Below the pieces are notes generated by a model. The model saw nothing but the letters and a program-made list of their open reading frames with translations. It ran no database searches and was not told the origin of the DNA. From an uncultured Lachnospiraceae bacterium (GTDB lineage Bacteria > Bacillota > Clostridia > Lachnospirales > Lachnospiraceae), in the NCBI GenBank assembly GCA_947631505.1, contig CANRLR010000001.1, positions 62,001 to 126,000 on the forward strand: a DNA stretch of 64,000 nt, read 5' to 3'. The position numbers and the translations under genes are program-made. Position 1 is the stretch's first letter. The number at the start of each line of letters is the position of its first letter. Below are positions 35,203 through 43,551 of this stretch, piece after piece.

Positions 35203-36513
35203 TTACCTCACTTCAACACGCAGCACATTCGTACTCTCACCTACATAAAAACTTTCTCCCGCCCTGCAGCGATACGGGACGTTCGGCTCCAGCTTTTGGC
35301 CGTTTTGAAGAAACGTACCGTAGGTTGAGCGAAGATCTGTAATCAAAAACTCCTCCGTATCCGGATTCCAACTGACCGAGCAGTGCCTTCCGCTGACCCC
35401 CGGTGTTCCCTCCCGATACGCAATCGTACAATTGGCTACGTCGCGTCCAATCAGAATCGGCGTTGTCCCAATCGGATAACTCATTCCGTTATGCTGCGTG
35501 GACAAGGAACAAATCATCGCTTTTTTAGGCTGAATTACCTGCTGCACCGCCCCCTCAGCCCCCACCGGTAACGGCTGTGCCTTACCCTTTTTGTTTTTGC
35601 TTATGGCGATTACCATTATGACAATAATCAGAACTATCACCGCCACAATGATACCAATCAAAAGTGGTTTATTATCCAAAAGATTAAAGGAAATCCCACC
35701 TATTTTCATGTCGCTTTCCGTCACATAGGCAACATCATTTTTATTCAGCATCGGAATCATCTCATCAATGCTGACCGCATAATAATTCGTTTCCTTCTCC
35801 GAACCAATATACAAGGTATTAATTCCGATTACAGCGCCGTTGTCGTTCACCATCGGTCCGCCGGAATTGCCATGCTGAATAACCGCATCTGTCTGGATTC
35901 TCTGTACGCCGCTTCCGGAAGTCGTTACAAAACGGCTGATCGTCCCCGTTGTCACCGATATATCTGTTTTACTCCAACTGGAACTTGCATCAATGATTAT
36001 GTTCTCCGAAAGTCCTGGATATCCCACGCAGTATATTGTGGAGCCAACCATATCATCCGACGGACTGCAGAGTGAAATCGCTTTTCTCTCGTCCGTTGCA
36101 GAAGCGAGTTTTAGCAGTGCGATATCCTTTGTTTCGTTATAATCAATGACATACGCTTCCTCATAGTTTTTGGAGTCAAAATAGACCCGAACTTTCACCT
36201 TGACCGTGATAGTGCTCCCATCATCCGTGCGGACCTCTACGTACTCCCCTTTTCCATTCTGCAGATAATCAGCGACGACATGGTGGTTGGTTATGAGATA
36301 CTCCGCATCTTCATCCGGATTCCCTACAAAAAAACCGGTTCCCCATCCTGTCAGGCTTTCTTTCCCGTCCGGTGTTCCTAAAACTGTTGCCACAACTGCA
36401 ACACTTTCCCTGACCTCTGAATCAAACCCGGATGCATCCGCAGGAACTGTCCACATTCCCAATCCAACACCCAAAAGAAGCACTGTCACCCAAAGACATA
36501 ATATTTTTCTCAT
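35203..36513 (-). CDS. Membrane trypsin-like protease with cytoplasmic FHA
   Basis: 436 residues: signal peptide (1-28), extracellular S1C/HtrA-like protease with His78 (ITNHHVV), Asp130 (TKDIALLKL) and Ser217 (HGNSGGPMV), one membrane helix (about 284-304), a linker, and a C-terminal FHA domain (about 345-436; IGRDVANC, SGRHCSV, RSTYGTF). There is no PDZ domain. The layout could link outside proteolysis to inside phosphothreonine binding, which is inference. The triad is complete, so it is probably active. Confidence 0.92.
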   Translation of the reverse strand: MRKILCLWVTVLLLGVGLGMWTVPADASGFDSEVRESVAVVATVLGTPDGKESLTGWGTGFFVGNPDEDAEYLITNHHVVADYLQNGKGEYVEVRTDDGSTITVKVKVRVYFDSKNYEEAYVIDYNETKDIALLKLASATDERKAISLCSPSDDMVGSTIYCVGYPGLSENIIIDASSSWSKTDISVTTGTISRFVTTSGSGVQRIQTDAVIQHGNSGGPMVNDNGAVIGINTLYIGSEKETNYYAVSIDEMIPMLNKNDVAYVTESDMKIGGISFNLLDNKPLLIGIIVAVIVLIIVIMVIAISKNKKGKAQPLPVGAEGAVQQVIQPKKAMICSLSTQHNGMSYPIGTTPILIGRDVANCTIAYREGTPGVSGRHCSVSWNPDTEEFLITDLRSTYGTFLQNGQKLEPNVPYRCRAGESFYVGESTNVLRVEVR

Positions 36514-36528
36514 GTATACCTCTCTTTC

Positions 36529-37335
36529 TTAATATAAGCACCTTATGACTAATGCCGTAAAATTATCCTGATTTACTTTCGCATGTTCGATAATTCCCTC
36601 TTTCACTCGCTGGCACATTGCCTGTGAAGAATGAAGAGACAATGCTTCCAATATTTCTTCTTCGTCTAATACGCCCCCGACGCCGTCCGAACACGCCAAA
36701 AGGACATCTCCATCCCTGACCAGCAACGGTCTCACCGAACAGTCCACATCACTAAGTTCCCTCATTCCCAAAAACTGGGTGAGCGCGGCCGCTTCCGAAC
36801 ACTCTCTTCCCACGCTCGGATCCATATTCCCCGAACGGATGCACTCTAAGTACTTCTGACAGCATAAATTATGTTCCCTGTTTAAGCGATAGAGCTGTTT
36901 TCCCCGTTTCAGATACAAGAAACTGTCGCCGACACTCGCATAATACAGCTTCTCCTGAAACAGAATCCCTGCCACGAGCGTGCTGCCCCCGTCTCCCGCA
37001 AGACGTTTTTCTACTTCATCCGCTGCCAGGTAAACACTTTTCTTTAGCTGTTCTGCCATGTCTGCATCCCGGTCCATATCGTTAAACGACTGACGTATAC
37101 TGGTGACTGCCGTTTCACTTGCAACCTTTCCGTCTTTCATTCCGCCCATTCCGTCGCAGACCACAAAAAGCAGACCATTTTCTTTAATCAATGTCACATC
37201 ATATGCATTGACAAATGTAAAGGAATCCTCCTGTCTGGTTCGTGCGCCAATCTCCTGCAAATTCGCAACCTGATAGGAAAGAAGTCTTTTTACCTCAGTT
37301 CTCTTATTTTTCTTTTTTTTATGAAATAAAGACAT
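36529..37335 (-). CDS. PP2C-family phosphatase, second copy
   Basis: 268 residues with a basic N-terminus (HKKKKNKR). PP2C motifs RTRQEDSF, VVCDGMGGMKDGKVAS, SVGDSFLYLK, LACSDGVGG and QDNFTALVI are present. Its substrate loops differ strongly from the 34477-35199 copy, so they probably have different targets or tuning. Its stop is 15 nt from the protease gene, and it begins 1-2 nt after the FHA/zinc-ribbon gene. Confidence 0.92.
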   Translation of the reverse strand: MSLFHKKKKNKRTEVKRLLSYQVANLQEIGARTRQEDSFTFVNAYDVTLIKENGLLFVVCDGMGGMKDGKVASETAVTSIRQSFNDMDRDADMAEQLKKSVYLAADEVEKRLAGDGGSTLVAGILFQEKLYYASVGDSFLYLKRGKQLYRLNREHNLCCQKYLECIRSGNMDPSVGRECSEAAALTQFLGMRELSDVDCSVRPLLVRDGDVLLACSDGVGGVLDEEEILEALSLHSSQAMCQRVKEGIIEHAKVNQDNFTALVIRCLY

Positions 37336-37336
37336 T

Positions 37337-37990
37337 TTATTCTCCCTGTTTTAAACCGTTGCCCCATGAAAACTTTTCGTTACAGAACGGCACAAAAACG
37401 AACTTGGAATCTCCAAACTCAATCACGTCATATTCTCCGAGTTTCGTGGGAATATAAATCGGTTCTTCATTCAGATAAATATTGTTCGTACTCTCCGCCG
37501 GTATCAGATGGAAGTTATTGTGTTTAGCATCATATGCGAGCCTTGCGTGGTTCTCCCTGGAAATCGTGGTATCGCCCTTAATACAGATATCCATCTTCTC
37601 GCTCCGCCCGATTGTGTTGTTCTTTGCCCAAATGCGGAAATCCTTACCTTTGTCCGGTCCCTCAATGCAGACGAGCCAGCCTACAACCGGTTCAATTTTC
37701 ATTTTTTTTTGGAACACACCAACCGTCTTCCCCGTGTCTTCTTTCTCCTCCATTGCCTTACGGTAGCTCTGCGGCGCTACTGTTGCACCTATCTCAGCCA
37801 TTCCGACCGAACCTCCTGCCGAAGCACCGCCGGAAGGTCCGAATCCACCTCCGACCGGAGCCGTTTTCCCAACATCGGAAACGCCGGCGCCGCCAAAATC
37901 AATACGATTTCCCCCGTCGTTACAATAGGGACAGATTGCGTATTGCTCCGAATCATATAAATGTCCGTTTGCACATTCTGTAAAAGCCAT
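37337..37990 (-). CDS. Zinc-ribbon and FHA adaptor protein
   Basis: 217 residues. The N-terminus looks like a small zinc-binding knuckle (CANGH then CPYC, residues 6-23). Residues ~30-75 are Gly/Ala-rich and flexible, and residues ~105-205 an FHA domain (NTIGRSEKMDIC, SRENHARL, STNNIYLN). Three similar threonine sites lie in the flexible part (GKTAPV Thr43, GATVAP Thr70, GKTVGV Thr89). They resemble phosphorylation sites of FHA switch proteins such as GarA, which is inference. No membrane segment. Confidence 0.85.
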   Translation of the reverse strand: MAFTECANGHLYDSEQYAICPYCNDGGNRIDFGGAGVSDVGKTAPVGGGFGPSGGASAGGSVGMAEIGATVAPQSYRKAMEEKEDTGKTVGVFQKKMKIEPVVGWLVCIEGPDKGKDFRIWAKNNTIGRSEKMDICIKGDTTISRENHARLAYDAKHNNFHLIPAESTNNIYLNEEPIYIPTKLGEYDVIEFGDSKFVFVPFCNEKFSWGNGLKQGE

Positions 37991-38025
37991 TTTTTTCCTC
38001 CTTTTCTAGTATATAGACAGCCCTC

Positions 38026-39516
38026 TTAAAACCGCAACAAAAAACAGGCTGTGCCACTCTTTATTTCATCACCGCTCCTCAAACGGTTGGGAGCATGAAG
38101 TCTCATTCCATTCAAAAACGTTCCATTTTTTGAATCGAGGTCTTCTATATAAATCATCTGGTCTCTTCGGTAGATGCGAGAATTGTGTTTTGACACTTCC
38201 TTCTCTTCCCAAACTAGATCACAGTCCGAACCACTGCCAACAATAAGCTGTTCTGTCAGATACAGTCCACTTTCTGATGTCTTGCAATGCCCTGAAATAA
38301 TTTCCAATCTCATAAATACGGCATCTTCCGGCACTCCCCTGCCTTTTCCGGTGTGAGACTTTTTTCTACGTAAAAAGAGAAAACAGAGCAAAACAACCAC
38401 AACAATACCACCACAGCCGACAATCAGATAAATTGAATAATCTGCCAATCCGGAAGTCTCTTTATCCAACCCCTCTTGTTCGCACAAATTCACCTTTTCC
38501 TGACCATCATCCCCATTATCCTGTTTGCCTTTTTGATTCTTATTATCTTTCCCGCCTGAAGAAAAACCATTTAACTGCGGCACCGAATCCCATGATGTTT
38601 TCAGCAGGGCCAACTGCCCACCCGCAAGACTGCCCTGTAGCCGAAGTTCTACCGGCATCTGCTCCTTAGGTATCTTTTCTTGCAGAGAAAACGTCACCGA
38701 ATATAAATCATCCACAAAGGAAGCAATCTCCTTACCCGCATTTTCCCCGGACGAACTATCTTTCACAGTCTGGCTGATGCCAGAACTCTTCCCCAGAGAG
38801 TCAAATACGTGGGAATCCTTGTGCGAAAAAATCATTGTATGCACTACCGTTTCCGGTGCAGAAGCAATTTTTTTCGCTGCTCTTTTCGCTCCTTTTTTCT
38901 CGGCAGCCTTCTCCTTTGCCTTATTTGCAAAGCCCAGATCAGGCTCGCCATCTGAAATCATAATCAAATTGACAATATCCCCTTTTTTACGTGTACAAGA
39001 GGTCAGATAATTCAAGGCATTTTCTATCCCGGAGTAAGGGTTTGTCAGTTTTTCATTATATTCTAATCCGGACAATATATTTATCACTGCATCCTTATCT
39101 GTCTGGTTCTCGGCGACTACGGTAAAACGTTCCCCAAAAGAAGCAACTGAATAAACAGCCTGCTGCTTCTCGGCATTCATCAGGGATTTGGCAAACAGAT
39201 TGATTTCTCCTATATGTTCTTTCATGGAACCAGATAAATCAACCATGAAAATGTACCTTACAATAGCGTTGCTCTTTTTCAGAGGCACGGGCACTTCCTC
39301 CCCGCCAACTACTGCATTGTCCGAAAACGCCTTCACTTTCATTGATGCGCCGTCATATGCATCTCCCAAATTTACAAATGCATATAACTGATCATCTATG
39401 CAATATGCCGATATCCCTAAATTTGTTTTATTCGAATTGACGGCCGCCTGTACCTGCAGTGGCATCAGCAGAGCCAGCAAAAGTACTATGCAAAATACAG
39501 TAAATCTTTTTTCCAT
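38026..39516 (-). CDS. Secreted-side VWA domain, membrane helix and FHA
   Basis: 496 residues: signal peptide (1-25), extracellular region with a VWA domain (about 88-275) whose MIDAS is intact (DLSGS 93-97, ISDGEPD), a linker, one membrane helix (about 375-395, LIVGCGGIVVVVLLCFLFL), and a cytoplasmic FHA domain (about 415-496, GSGSDCDL, SKHNSRI, SKNGTFLNG). VWA domains bind protein ligands through a metal, so this looks like a receptor with a phosphothreonine reader inside. The ATG at 39516 is set by AAAAGGAGG. Confidence 0.92.
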   Translation of the reverse strand: MEKRFTVFCIVLLLALLMPLQVQAAVNSNKTNLGISAYCIDDQLYAFVNLGDAYDGASMKVKAFSDNAVVGGEEVPVPLKKSNAIVRYIFMVDLSGSMKEHIGEINLFAKSLMNAEKQQAVYSVASFGERFTVVAENQTDKDAVINILSGLEYNEKLTNPYSGIENALNYLTSCTRKKGDIVNLIMISDGEPDLGFANKAKEKAAEKKGAKRAAKKIASAPETVVHTMIFSHKDSHVFDSLGKSSGISQTVKDSSSGENAGKEIASFVDDLYSVTFSLQEKIPKEQMPVELRLQGSLAGGQLALLKTSWDSVPQLNGFSSGGKDNKNQKGKQDNGDDGQEKVNLCEQEGLDKETSGLADYSIYLIVGCGGIVVVVLLCFLFLRRKKSHTGKGRGVPEDAVFMRLEIISGHCKTSESGLYLTEQLIVGSGSDCDLVWEEKEVSKHNSRIYRRDQMIYIEDLDSKNGTFLNGMRLHAPNRLRSGDEIKSGTACFLLRF

Positions 39517-39628
39517 AGAACCCTCCTTTTCATTTTCAGAGTGGCCGCCGTCTGCCCACTCCACAAACCATTGCTTCCAATCTCCTTGAATATTTTATTA
39601 CTTCTTCTTTTCATACTTTTTAATCATT

Positions 39629-41326
39629 TTAATATTTCTTCTTTTTTAATGTAAACCGACACCGCAAAGGATCGAGGCTTTTTCCGTTGATATCCACCGG
39701 AGCCACCTTAAAATAATAACTCCCTGCATCTATTTTGTGCGTAGTGTATAATTTGCGCCATGAACTAAAGGTGGTAGGAGACTCCTCCGTTTCTGTCTCT
39801 ATCAAATCAACGGATTCACCGTTTTGCTTATACAGGCTCCAGGTAATGGATTTAATGATTCCCGTTTTTGAACAGGTGAAATTACAATAAATAATATTAC
39901 CTACATAGAATTCATCGCTGGCTTGCACTGAATCTATGGGAGCACCCTCATCCTTGTAGCTGTGCAATTCAATGCCCTCACGGGAAGCATTGCAGGAATA
40001 AGTATATTTTCCATCTGCTGGCTCTGACGTGTCGGTAGGCTCTGGCGTGTCCGTGGGCTCTGGCGTGTCCGTGGGCTCTAGCATGTCTGTTGGTTCTGGC
40101 GTGGAAATCTCCTCAAAAATATTGACATCATCCGTCCGCGAATATACATCCCTTGAATCATCTGAAACATCTTCTAATAAAACCAATATAAGGAGTACCA
40201 TCAATGCAATAATGACAACGCCCCCGACAGAACATCCCAAGATAATTACAAGTTTTTTCTTTTTTTTCTGCTGCCAGAGTACTTTGTTCGGTTCGTCTTT
40301 TGAAAGAAATGGCTCCTCTTTCGGCTTTTCTTTTGGCTCCTCTTTCGGCTCTTCCTTCTTATCCTGCAAAAGCGCTTTCTTAAATTCTGCCATGCTCTGA
40401 TACCTGTCAGCCGGCTGCACTTCCATGGCCTTTAAAATGGCATTCTCCACATTTACCGGAATATCAATCCCCAAACTGCTGGGCGGCACCAAATCATCCT
40501 CTTCAATCCGGTCTATGGAATCCGGCGGTTTCCTCCCCGTCACGGCATAGTAGAAACTGGCCCCTACTGTATATACATCCGTATAGGAACCCTGACGTCC
40601 ATGGCGTGTATACTGTTCCTTTGGGGCAAATCCGTGTTTCAGCACAACATCAAGACTTCGGCTCTTATCCCCGAGGCTGTATCTTGCCGCCCCGAAATCC
40701 AATAATTTTACCGTCCCGTCTTCCGTTATGAAAATATTATCCGGTGTCACATCACGGTGGATGATTCCCTTTTCATGTACTGCATTCAGGGCATCCATGA
40801 TGGGCAGCAAAATTTTTTCTGCCTCCTGCCACGGAATTTTCCCGCCATGCTTCTTGATATATTCCTGAAAACTGGTTCCTTCTACATAGTCCATCACAAA
40901 GTAGGCTGTCCCATGCTCTTCAAAATAGCTGTGCACTCTGACAATATTGGAATTTCCGATGAATTCAGCTAGAGTCTGTGCCTCCTTTAGGAAACATTCT
41001 TTTCCATATAAAAAACTGTCTCCCCGTTCACCCGAATACGCACTGACAGAACGCCCATCCATACGTGTTGCCATCGTATCCGGCAAATATTCCTTGATGG
41101 CTACCCGTTGCTTCGTCTTCCAGTCACTAGCAATGTATGTCACGCCAAATCCACCCTGTCCAAGCACCCGCCCTGTTATGTATCTTCCATTCAGTACCGT
41201 GCCATGGGGAAGTGCCAAGGGATACTTTTCCTTGTCCTGCGGGTCATATCCGCAATGGGGGCAACTGCCAGTTGTCTCCTCTTCCAGTTCACGGAAGCAG
41301 TTATAACACATATTTTTTTGATTCAT
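39629..41326 (-). CDS. Membrane Ser/Thr protein kinase with zinc ribbon
   Basis: 565 residues: zinc ribbon (CYNC...CPHC, 7-25), Hanks-type kinase (about 49-320) with GQGGFGVTY, Lys78, HRDVTPDN (Asp192) and DFGAAR (Asp210), an acidic/Lys-Pro linker, one membrane helix (about 359-384), then an extracellular part with EPTDTP repeats and a C-terminal beta-rich domain. No PASTA domains, so it is not the usual Firmicutes PrkC/StkP. First gene of the cluster, behind its own promoter; it is the only kinase for four FHA readers and two phosphatases. Confidence 0.94.
   Translation of the reverse strand: MNQKNMCYNCFRELEEETTGSCPHCGYDPQDKEKYPLALPHGTVLNGRYITGRVLGQGGFGVTYIASDWKTKQRVAIKEYLPDTMATRMDGRSVSAYSGERGDSFLYGKECFLKEAQTLAEFIGNSNIVRVHSYFEEHGTAYFVMDYVEGTSFQEYIKKHGGKIPWQEAEKILLPIMDALNAVHEKGIIHRDVTPDNIFITEDGTVKLLDFGAARYSLGDKSRSLDVVLKHGFAPKEQYTRHGRQGSYTDVYTVGASFYYAVTGRKPPDSIDRIEEDDLVPPSSLGIDIPVNVENAILKAMEVQPADRYQSMAEFKKALLQDKKEEPKEEPKEKPKEEPFLSKDEPNKVLWQQKKKKKLVIILGCSVGGVVIIALMVLLILVLLEDVSDDSRDVYSRTDDVNIFEEISTPEPTDMLEPTDTPEPTDTPEPTDTSEPADGKYTYSCNASREGIELHSYKDEGAPIDSVQASDEFYVGNIIYCNFTCSKTGIIKSITWSLYKQNGESVDLIETETEESPTTFSSWRKLYTTHKIDAGSYYFKVAPVDINGKSLDPLRCRFTLKKKKY
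40020..40103. repeat. 18-bp tandem repeat inside the kinase gene
   Basis: About four copies of an 18-bp unit (GGCTCTGGCGTGTCCGTG on the plus strand) encode the extracellular EPTDTP repeats. The period keeps the frame, so unit gain or loss would lengthen or shorten the stalk. A shorter Lys/Glu/Pro repeat lies at 40315-40360. Confidence 0.75.
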
Positions 41327-41465
41327 TCAGTCTCTCCTTAACATTTTTATACTATGTTTACTAATCCCTTCTCTTGCTTTATTTGAGGCATCATCAGTTT
41401 GTGTGAAACAGTTTTGTCCAAAATAGTTTTGAGGTTAGGCTCACTGATTCCGATTATATACTTAA

Positions 41466-41494
41466 AGTATACTAAAACAAGCGAAATATGTCAA
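41466..41494 (-). promoter_or_regulatory. Promoter of the kinase/phosphatase/FHA operon
   Basis: Minus strand TTGACA (41489-41494), 17 bp, TATACT (41466-41471), about 140 bp before the kinase start, just inside repeat R2. The ~120-nt leader (41327-41458) shows no gene or clear riboswitch. Confidence 0.8.
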
Positions 41495-41535
41495 AAAATA
41501 TTTGCAGAATTGCAGAATTTTCTGGCGGTAGCTAC

Positions 41536-41627
41536 GCCTAAGTGAACTTTCACCACAGAACACGGGCATGCCCGTCAAACCCAAAAAACGGATACCAGCC
41601 GGTCTTGAACCGGCTGGTATCCGTTTT
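41536..41627 (-). repeat. Inverted repeat R2 with terminator
   Basis: Inverted partner of 33495-33585. The hairpin here is a perfect 19-bp stem (41585-41603/41609-41627) with loop CTTGA, followed on the minus strand by TTTTTT, and it ends the chemoreceptor gene. The CGGGCATGCCCG palindrome and AAGTTCACTTAGGC are shared with R1. Right edge of the kinase/FHA block. Confidence 0.92.
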
Positions 41628-41648
41628 CGCAATGCAATCTTCCACGCT

Positions 41649-43535
41649 CTATTTTATTTTGAATTTCTTTGCAATCTGCTCCAGCTTTTCAACTGACTCC
41701 ATGCAGGCATCCACTAGCTCAGCATTTTCTGATGTTTGTAACACAACGTTACTTGTTTTCTCTGCGATATCTGTTACACCGGAAGCGGATTCATCTACCG
41801 TAGTATTAATACCATCAATAGCCTCTGCAATCATTACAATTGCTTCATTCAATGCGTTAATGGAATCTTCCACATTTCTCATACTGTTTTTCACAATATC
41901 CGCATCATCATTATATTGATTGCTTACTTGTGTAAACTGGTTGTAATCTTTCAATACAACATTTTCAAGAAATTGGGTAGTGTCTTCCATACTTTTCACC
42001 ATTCCGGCAACTGAAGAATTTACTTCTGTAACAATATTATTAATATTGATAACAGAACTGGAAGTTTCACTCGCCAATTTACTAATTTCAGTTGCTACTA
42101 CAGCAAAACCCTTGCCCGCTTCTCCTGCTCTCGCTGCCTCAATTGAAGCATTCAATGCCAGCAGACCGGTCTGAGTGGAAATCTGCATAATCGAATCCGT
42201 CATTTCATTAATCTGTTCCACGCTTTCAGCCGCTTTGACCGCTTTTTCAGCATGATTTTTAATTCTTCTGTACATTTTGGTTGTACGCTGGGTAGCAAGC
42301 TCCGTGGACTCCTGAAGAGAAATCGCACGTTCTGAAATTTCATTCGATAACCGAACACCTTCCTGCGATAAATTCAGAATATCCGTCGCACCATTTTGCA
42401 TGGAGTCAATATTTTCTGTAATTGATCCTGTTGTAGCCGTTGTCTCTTCCATACCGGCAGCCAGCTCTTCTGTCGTTGCCGAATTATCCATACATTCTTC
42501 ACGGATACGATTGCTCACCTCGTTCACTCGTACAACATCATGATAAATATTCTTACTGGCATCCTGAATATCAACAACAATTTCAAGCAGCTGCTCCCGC
42601 ATCCGGGAAACAGCCTTTCCGATCATGCCGATTTCATCTCCACGCTTTGCGATCCCTTTTGTCTTTGTATCATCTGCAAAATCAAGTGCTGCCGTTTCAT
42701 CAATCACACCAATCAGCTTATGTATCGGACGAGTAATATACATCGCAAAAAGCCATCCCACGATAGTACACAAAACCGTAACAATAAGAGCACCTACAAT
42801 ACCAATTACCGTAAAAGTAGTAATATTTTCAAGAATTTCTGCCTTTTCGGCGGTAATGACAATAATACTCTTATCTGACAGCACCTGAAAAGCAGCATAT
42901 TGGGTAGAACCATTATCTGAATATTCTACAACTGTAGCATCAAATGTCTTTCCACCCTTTACCTGTGCTGCTAACTCTTTCATATATTCCGATTCTACCG
43001 CCTGATTAATTTTATCTTCACTTGGATGAAACTTATATTGTCCATCTGTATTAATAACAAAGGCATAGGAAGACTCTACTCCGTCAATTTTCATATTCTG
43101 CAGCATATTCTTATATCCGTCATAAGAAATCACACCATTCAGATCAATTAATTTCTCATTCACACGAGAGGAATATGCCATAACGAGACTACGAAGCTCC
43201 GACTGTGCATTAGCCGTCACAACAGAAATTGTATTAGGCACAACAATAAGCATAGAAATCGTTGAGGCTAATAAAACCGCAATTCCTATTAAACAAGTGA
43301 TTTTTACACCCATTTTTTTGAAGAAACTGACCTTGCCCATATTAACGGTCTCCGTTTCTTCCATTTGAAATTTCTTTCGGATTGTTTTAAAATCCCATTT
43401 CCTTTTCTTTGCAGGCTTTTTACCGGCTTTAACTGCTTTCTTTTTCTGCCTTGTCATTTTTTTTGCCTGCACCCGCTCTTTTTTCTGTTTCCTTTTAAGT
43501 ATCTTTTCTTTACTTCCTGCCTTCTCCTTTTTCAT
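41649..43535 (-). CDS. Methyl-accepting chemotaxis protein with basic N-terminal tail
   Basis: 628 residues: an unusual ~80-residue lysine-rich cytoplasmic tail, TM1, an extracellular Cache-like sensor (about 100-245), TM2, HAMP, and a signalling domain with the hairpin-tip block [29 protein letters not shown] favours the ATG at 43535 over the ATG/GTG just upstream. It lies 16 nt downstream of alaS and ends at terminator R2. Ligand unknown; no che genes nearby. Confidence 0.92.
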   Translation of the reverse strand: MKKEKAGSKEKILKRKQKKERVQAKKMTRQKKKAVKAGKKPAKKRKWDFKTIRKKFQMEETETVNMGKVSFFKKMGVKITCLIGIAVLLASTISMLIVVPNTISVVTANAQSELRSLVMAYSSRVNEKLIDLNGVISYDGYKNMLQNMKIDGVESSYAFVINTDGQYKFHPSEDKINQAVESEYMKELAAQVKGGKTFDATVVEYSDNGSTQYAAFQVLSDKSIIVITAEKAEILENITTFTVIGIVGALIVTVLCTIVGWLFAMYITRPIHKLIGVIDETAALDFADDTKTKGIAKRGDEIGMIGKAVSRMREQLLEIVVDIQDASKNIYHDVVRVNEVSNRIREECMDNSATTEELAAGMEETTATTGSITENIDSMQNGATDILNLSQEGVRLSNEISERAISLQESTELATQRTTKMYRRIKNHAEKAVKAAESVEQINEMTDSIMQISTQTGLLALNASIEAARAGEAGKGFAVVATEISKLASETSSSVININNIVTEVNSSVAGMVKSMEDTTQFLENVVLKDYNQFTQVSNQYNDDADIVKNSMRNVEDSINALNEAIVMIAEAIDGINTTVDESASGVTDIAEKTSNVVLQTSENAELVDACMESVEKLEQIAKKFKIK

Positions 43536-43551
43536 CACCATACCTCCGTTT

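Noticed and set aside
39305-40400. CRISPR-like regular repeats
   Set aside because: The repeats are the coding minisatellites of the kinase gene, with no spacers and no cas genes.
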